A stretch of DNA of 64,000 bases from Ptiloglossa arizonensis. Its lineage: Eukaryota > Arthropoda > Insecta > Hymenoptera > Colletidae. Shown here piece by piece: positions 61,441 to 64,000 of this stretch. The translations under genes and the position numbers were made by a program. The notes under the pieces are model-generated. The model did no database searches, had not been told where the DNA came from, and saw only the letters and a program-made list of their open reading frames with translations. Numbering within the stretch: the first letter of the stretch is position 1; every line of letters begins with the position of its first letter. The DNA is taken from contig NW_027478527.1 in the NCBI RefSeq assembly GCF_051014685.1, positions 558,001 through 622,000 on the forward strand, in the 5' to 3' direction.

Positions 61441-64000
61441 GCCTAGGGAAAAAATACGCATACCGTTGTAATCGGGCGAGTTTCTACTTTCAGACGCAAC
61501 AGGAATTTTTGGGTTAGGTCAATCCGTTCGCGACATATGGGACTTTGAAGCTAAGAAATGGTTGACAAGACAACAAATTTTTCGCACTTCTGCTGCTCCA
61601 AACGCTTAACCAGAATGCCCTAGGGGAAAAATACACGTACCGTTGTAATCGGGCGAGTTTCTACTTTTAAATGCAATAGGAATTTTTGGATTAGGACAAT
61701 ACGTTCGCGAGATATGAGAGTTTGAAGCTAAGAAATGGTTGAGTAGGCAAAAAATTGTTCGCAGTTCTACTGCTCCAAACGCTTAACCAGAATGGCCTAG
61801 GGAAAAAATACGCATACCGTTGTAATCGGGCGAGTTTCTACTTTCACAAGCAACAGGAATTTTTAGGTTTGGTCAATCCGTTCGCGAGATATGGGAGTTT
61901 GAAGCCAAGAAATGGTTGAGAAGGCAAAAAATCTTTCGCAATTCTGCTGCTCCAATCACTTAACCAGAATGCCCTAGGGGAAAAATACACGTACCGTTGT
62001 AATCGGGCGAATTTCTACTTACAATTGCAATAGGAATTTTTGGGTTAGGACAATCCGTTCGCGAGATATGAGAGTTTGAAGCTAAGAAATGGTTGAGTAG
62101 GCAAAAAATTTTTCGCAATTCTGCTGCTCCAAACGCTTAACCAGAATGGCCTAGGGAAAAAATACACATACCGTTGTAACCGGGCGAGTTTCTACTTTCA
62201 GACGCAACAGGAATTTTTGGGTTAGGTCAATCCGTTCGCGAGATATGGGAGTTTGAAGCCAAGAAATGGTTGAGAAGGCAAAAAATTTTTCGCAATTCTG
62301 CTGCTTCAAACGCTTAACTAGAATGCCCTAGGGAAAAAATACACATGCCGTTGTAATCGGGCGAGTTTCTACTTTCAGATGCAATAGGAATTTTTGGGTT
62401 AGGTCAATCCGTTCGCGAGATATGGGAGTTTGAAGCCAAGAAATGGTTGAGAAGGCAAAAAATTTTTCGAAAATCTGCTGCTCCAAACGCTTAACCAGAA
62501 TTCCCTAGGGAAAAAATACACGTACCGTTGTAATCGGGCGAGTTTCTACTTTCAAATGCAATAGGAATTTTTGGGTTAGGACAATCCGTTCGCGAGATAT
62601 GAGAGTTTGAATCTAAGAAATGGTTGAGTAGGCATAACATTTTTCGCAATTCTGCTGCTCCAAACGCTTAACCAGAATGGCCTAGGGAAAAAATACACAT
62701 ACCGTTGTAATCGGGCGAGTTTCTACTTTCAGACGCAACAGGAATTTTTGGGTTAGGTCAATCCGTTCGCGAGATATGGGAGTTTGAAGCCAAGAAATGG
62801 TTGAGAAGGCAAAAAATTTTTCGCAATTCTGCTGCTCCAAACGCTTAACCAGAATGCCCTAGGGAAAAAATACACATACCGTTGTAATCGGGCGAGTTTC
62901 TACTTTCAGATGCAATAGGAATTTTTGGGTTAGGTCAATCCGTTCGCGAGATATGGGAGTTTGAAGCCAAGAAATGGTTGAGAAGGCAAAAAATTTTTCG
63001 AAAATCTGCTGCTCCAAACGCTTAACCAGAATGCCCTAGGGAAAAAATACACATACCGTTGTAATCGGGCAGGTTTCTACTTTCAGTTACAATAGGAATT
63101 TTTGGGTTCGGTCAATCCGTTCGCGAGATATGGGACATTGAATCTAAGAAATGGTTGACAAGACAGCAAATTTTTCGCACTTCTGCTGCTCCAATCGTTT
63201 AACCAGAATTCCCTAGGGGTACAATACACGTACCGTTGTAATCGGGCGAGTTTCTACTTTCAAATGCAATAGGAATTTTTGGGTTAGGACAATCCGTTCG
63301 CGAGATATGAGAGTTTGAAGCTAAGAAATGGTTGAGTAGGCAAAAAATTTTTCGCAATTCTGCTGCTCCAAACGCTTAACTAGAATGGTCCAGGGAAAAA
63401 ATACACATACCGTTGTAATCGGGCGAGTTTCTAATTTCAGATGCAGTAGGAATTTTTGGGTTAGGTCAATCCGTTCGCGAGATATGGGACTTTGAAGCCA
63501 AGAAATGGTTGAGAAGGCATAAAATTTTTCGCAATTCTGCTGCTCCAAACGCTTAACCAGAATGGCCTAGGGAATAAATACACATACCGTTGTAATCGGG
63601 CGAGTTTCTACTTTCAGACGCAACAGGAATTTTTGGGTTAGGTCAATCCGTTCGCGAGATATGGGAGATTGAAGCCAAGAAATGGTTGAGAAGGCAAAAA
63701 ATTTTTCGCAATTCTGCTGCACCAAACGCTTAACCAGAATGCCCTAGGGAAAAAATACACATACCGTTGTAATCGGGCGAGTTTCTACTTTCAGATGCAA
63801 TAGGAATTTTTGGGTTAGGTCAATCCGTTCGCGAGATATGGGAGTTTGAAGCCAAGAAATGGTTGAGAAGGCAAAAAATTTTTTGAAAATCTGCTGCTCC
63901 AAACGCTTAGCCAGAATGCCCTACGGAAAAAATACACATACCGTTGTAATCGGGCGAGTTTCTACTTTCACATGCAACAGGAATTTTTGGGTTTGGTCAA
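61441..64000. repeat. SB3 end segment, collinear with SB2 about 49060-51576
   Basis: About fourteen units. From about 61700 the offset to SB2 is +12382, with the same CCAATCACTTAACC, AACTAG and GTTTTTTGAAAATC markers. Differences include AATACGTTCGCGAG near 61690, GGCATAACATTTTTC near 62634, and AATGGTCC near 63386 (as at 17390 and 52950, not the ATTGGTCC of 51003). The last partial unit switches class at 63958 to a CACATGCAACA type. No gene. Confidence 0.78.

Larger units (their letters stand above)
1..64000. repeat. 177-bp tandem satellite array filling the window
   Basis: Every stretch I read is a copy of one 177-bp unit in the same orientation, about 361 copies, with no interruption. The motif GGTTGAG marks the register: it falls at 1, 177 and 354, and at 2831, 3008 and 3185 further in. 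Best-conserved parts are the A6T5 tract, the CTGCTGCTCC stretch, the GTTGTAATCGGG stretch, GGAATTTTTGG, and CCGTTCGCGAGAT. Variation is concentrated just before GGAATTTTTGG (class tags such as GATGCAATA, GACGCAACA, TTACAATA, CACAAGCAACA, CTCAAGCAACA, AAATGCAATA) and just after the TTCGCGAGAT core. Nucleosome-scale unit length, one orientation and higher-order order are typical of centromeric or pericentromeric satellites; that location is inferred. The family is not one I recognise. Most units carry an NruI site (TCGCGA) and many an AvrII site (CCTAGG), so genomic digests should give a 177-bp ladder. Confidence 0.97.
56614..64000. repeat. Superblock 3 (3' end cut by the window)
   Basis: The order of monomers restarts here with units like those at 1430-3420 of SB1 (GGCTTAGGG with ACCGGGAGAG, then GATCCAAACGCTTACCC, then GTTTTAAGCC), but many in between are missing, so SB3 is a shortened mosaic. 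It then follows SB1 from about 9200 to 10970 and SB1/SB2 from about 13930/49320 onward (offset +12382 from SB2). At 63958 it switches again, to a CACATGCAACA unit resembling 10190, 43450 and 60605. Confidence 0.75.

Noticed and set aside
1..64000. CRISPR array
   Set aside because: Direct repeats are 177 bp with no unique spacers, and there are no associated genes; the periodic structure is a satellite.
1..64000. Known plant or mammalian centromere satellites (Arabidopsis 178-180 bp family, human alpha satellite)
   Set aside because: Unit length is similar, but the sequence does not resemble those I can recall; only the short box-like motif is shared with alpha satellite.

Overview
The whole 64 kb is one uninterrupted eukaryotic satellite DNA array with no gene in it. 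From end to end it is a head-to-tail repeat with a 177-bp basic unit (some units are 176 bp), so the window holds about 361 copies. I found no unique sequence, transposon, RNA gene, CRISPR array, rDNA or telomeric repeat between the copies. The short minus-strand reading frames are a by-product of the repeat: 177 is 59 codons, so one frame keeps its phase through the array. A nucleosome-sized unit, higher-order organisation and lack of insertions fit the active core of a centromere, or a large pericentromeric or heterochromatic block. I do not recognise the satellite family and cannot name the organism. A flowering plant is a weak guess and an invertebrate is possible. The reference unit is 42% G+C (75 of 177) and CpG is not depleted (9 seen, about 7.8 expected).

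Architecture. The copies are not random variants. Several classes, distinguished by linked variants, follow one another in a fixed order, making higher-order repeats (HORs) of 4, 7, 9, 12, 15, 19 and 20 units, nested in a much larger repeat. Superblock 1 (SB1) runs from 1 to about 30470 and is cut by the window edge. Superblock 2 (SB2) runs from about 30471 to 56613. Superblock 3 (SB3) runs from about 56614 to the end and is incomplete. SB2 aligns to SB1 with offsets that change from +30605 to about +35736 in steps of whole 177-bp units, apart from stray single bases. The superblocks therefore differ mainly by unequal exchange in register: SB2 lost 2, 1 and 8 units and gained 9, 9 and 20. A 19-unit (3362 bp) repeat, almost identical in its two full copies (19679-23040 and 23041-26402), and a 15-unit (2654 bp) repeat (about 25480-30470) form a recent local amplification of about 10 kb inside SB1 that is absent from the matching place in SB2.

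A useful landmark is a 176-bp unit lacking one base. I found it 22 times, and its spacing shows the HOR periods directly.

Possible biology. Almost every unit carries a 17-bp sequence matching the CENP-B box consensus NTTCGNNNNANNCGGGN at 8 of its 9 fixed positions. One unit lineage, present once in each superblock (9870-9886, 43130-43146, 60286-60302), matches all 9. A second, weaker match (7 of 9) lies 65 bp away in the same orientation. This is the observation I would follow first. Two short zones (55340-55660 and 60490-61230) have an excess of single-base insertions and deletions and should be checked for assembly quality.
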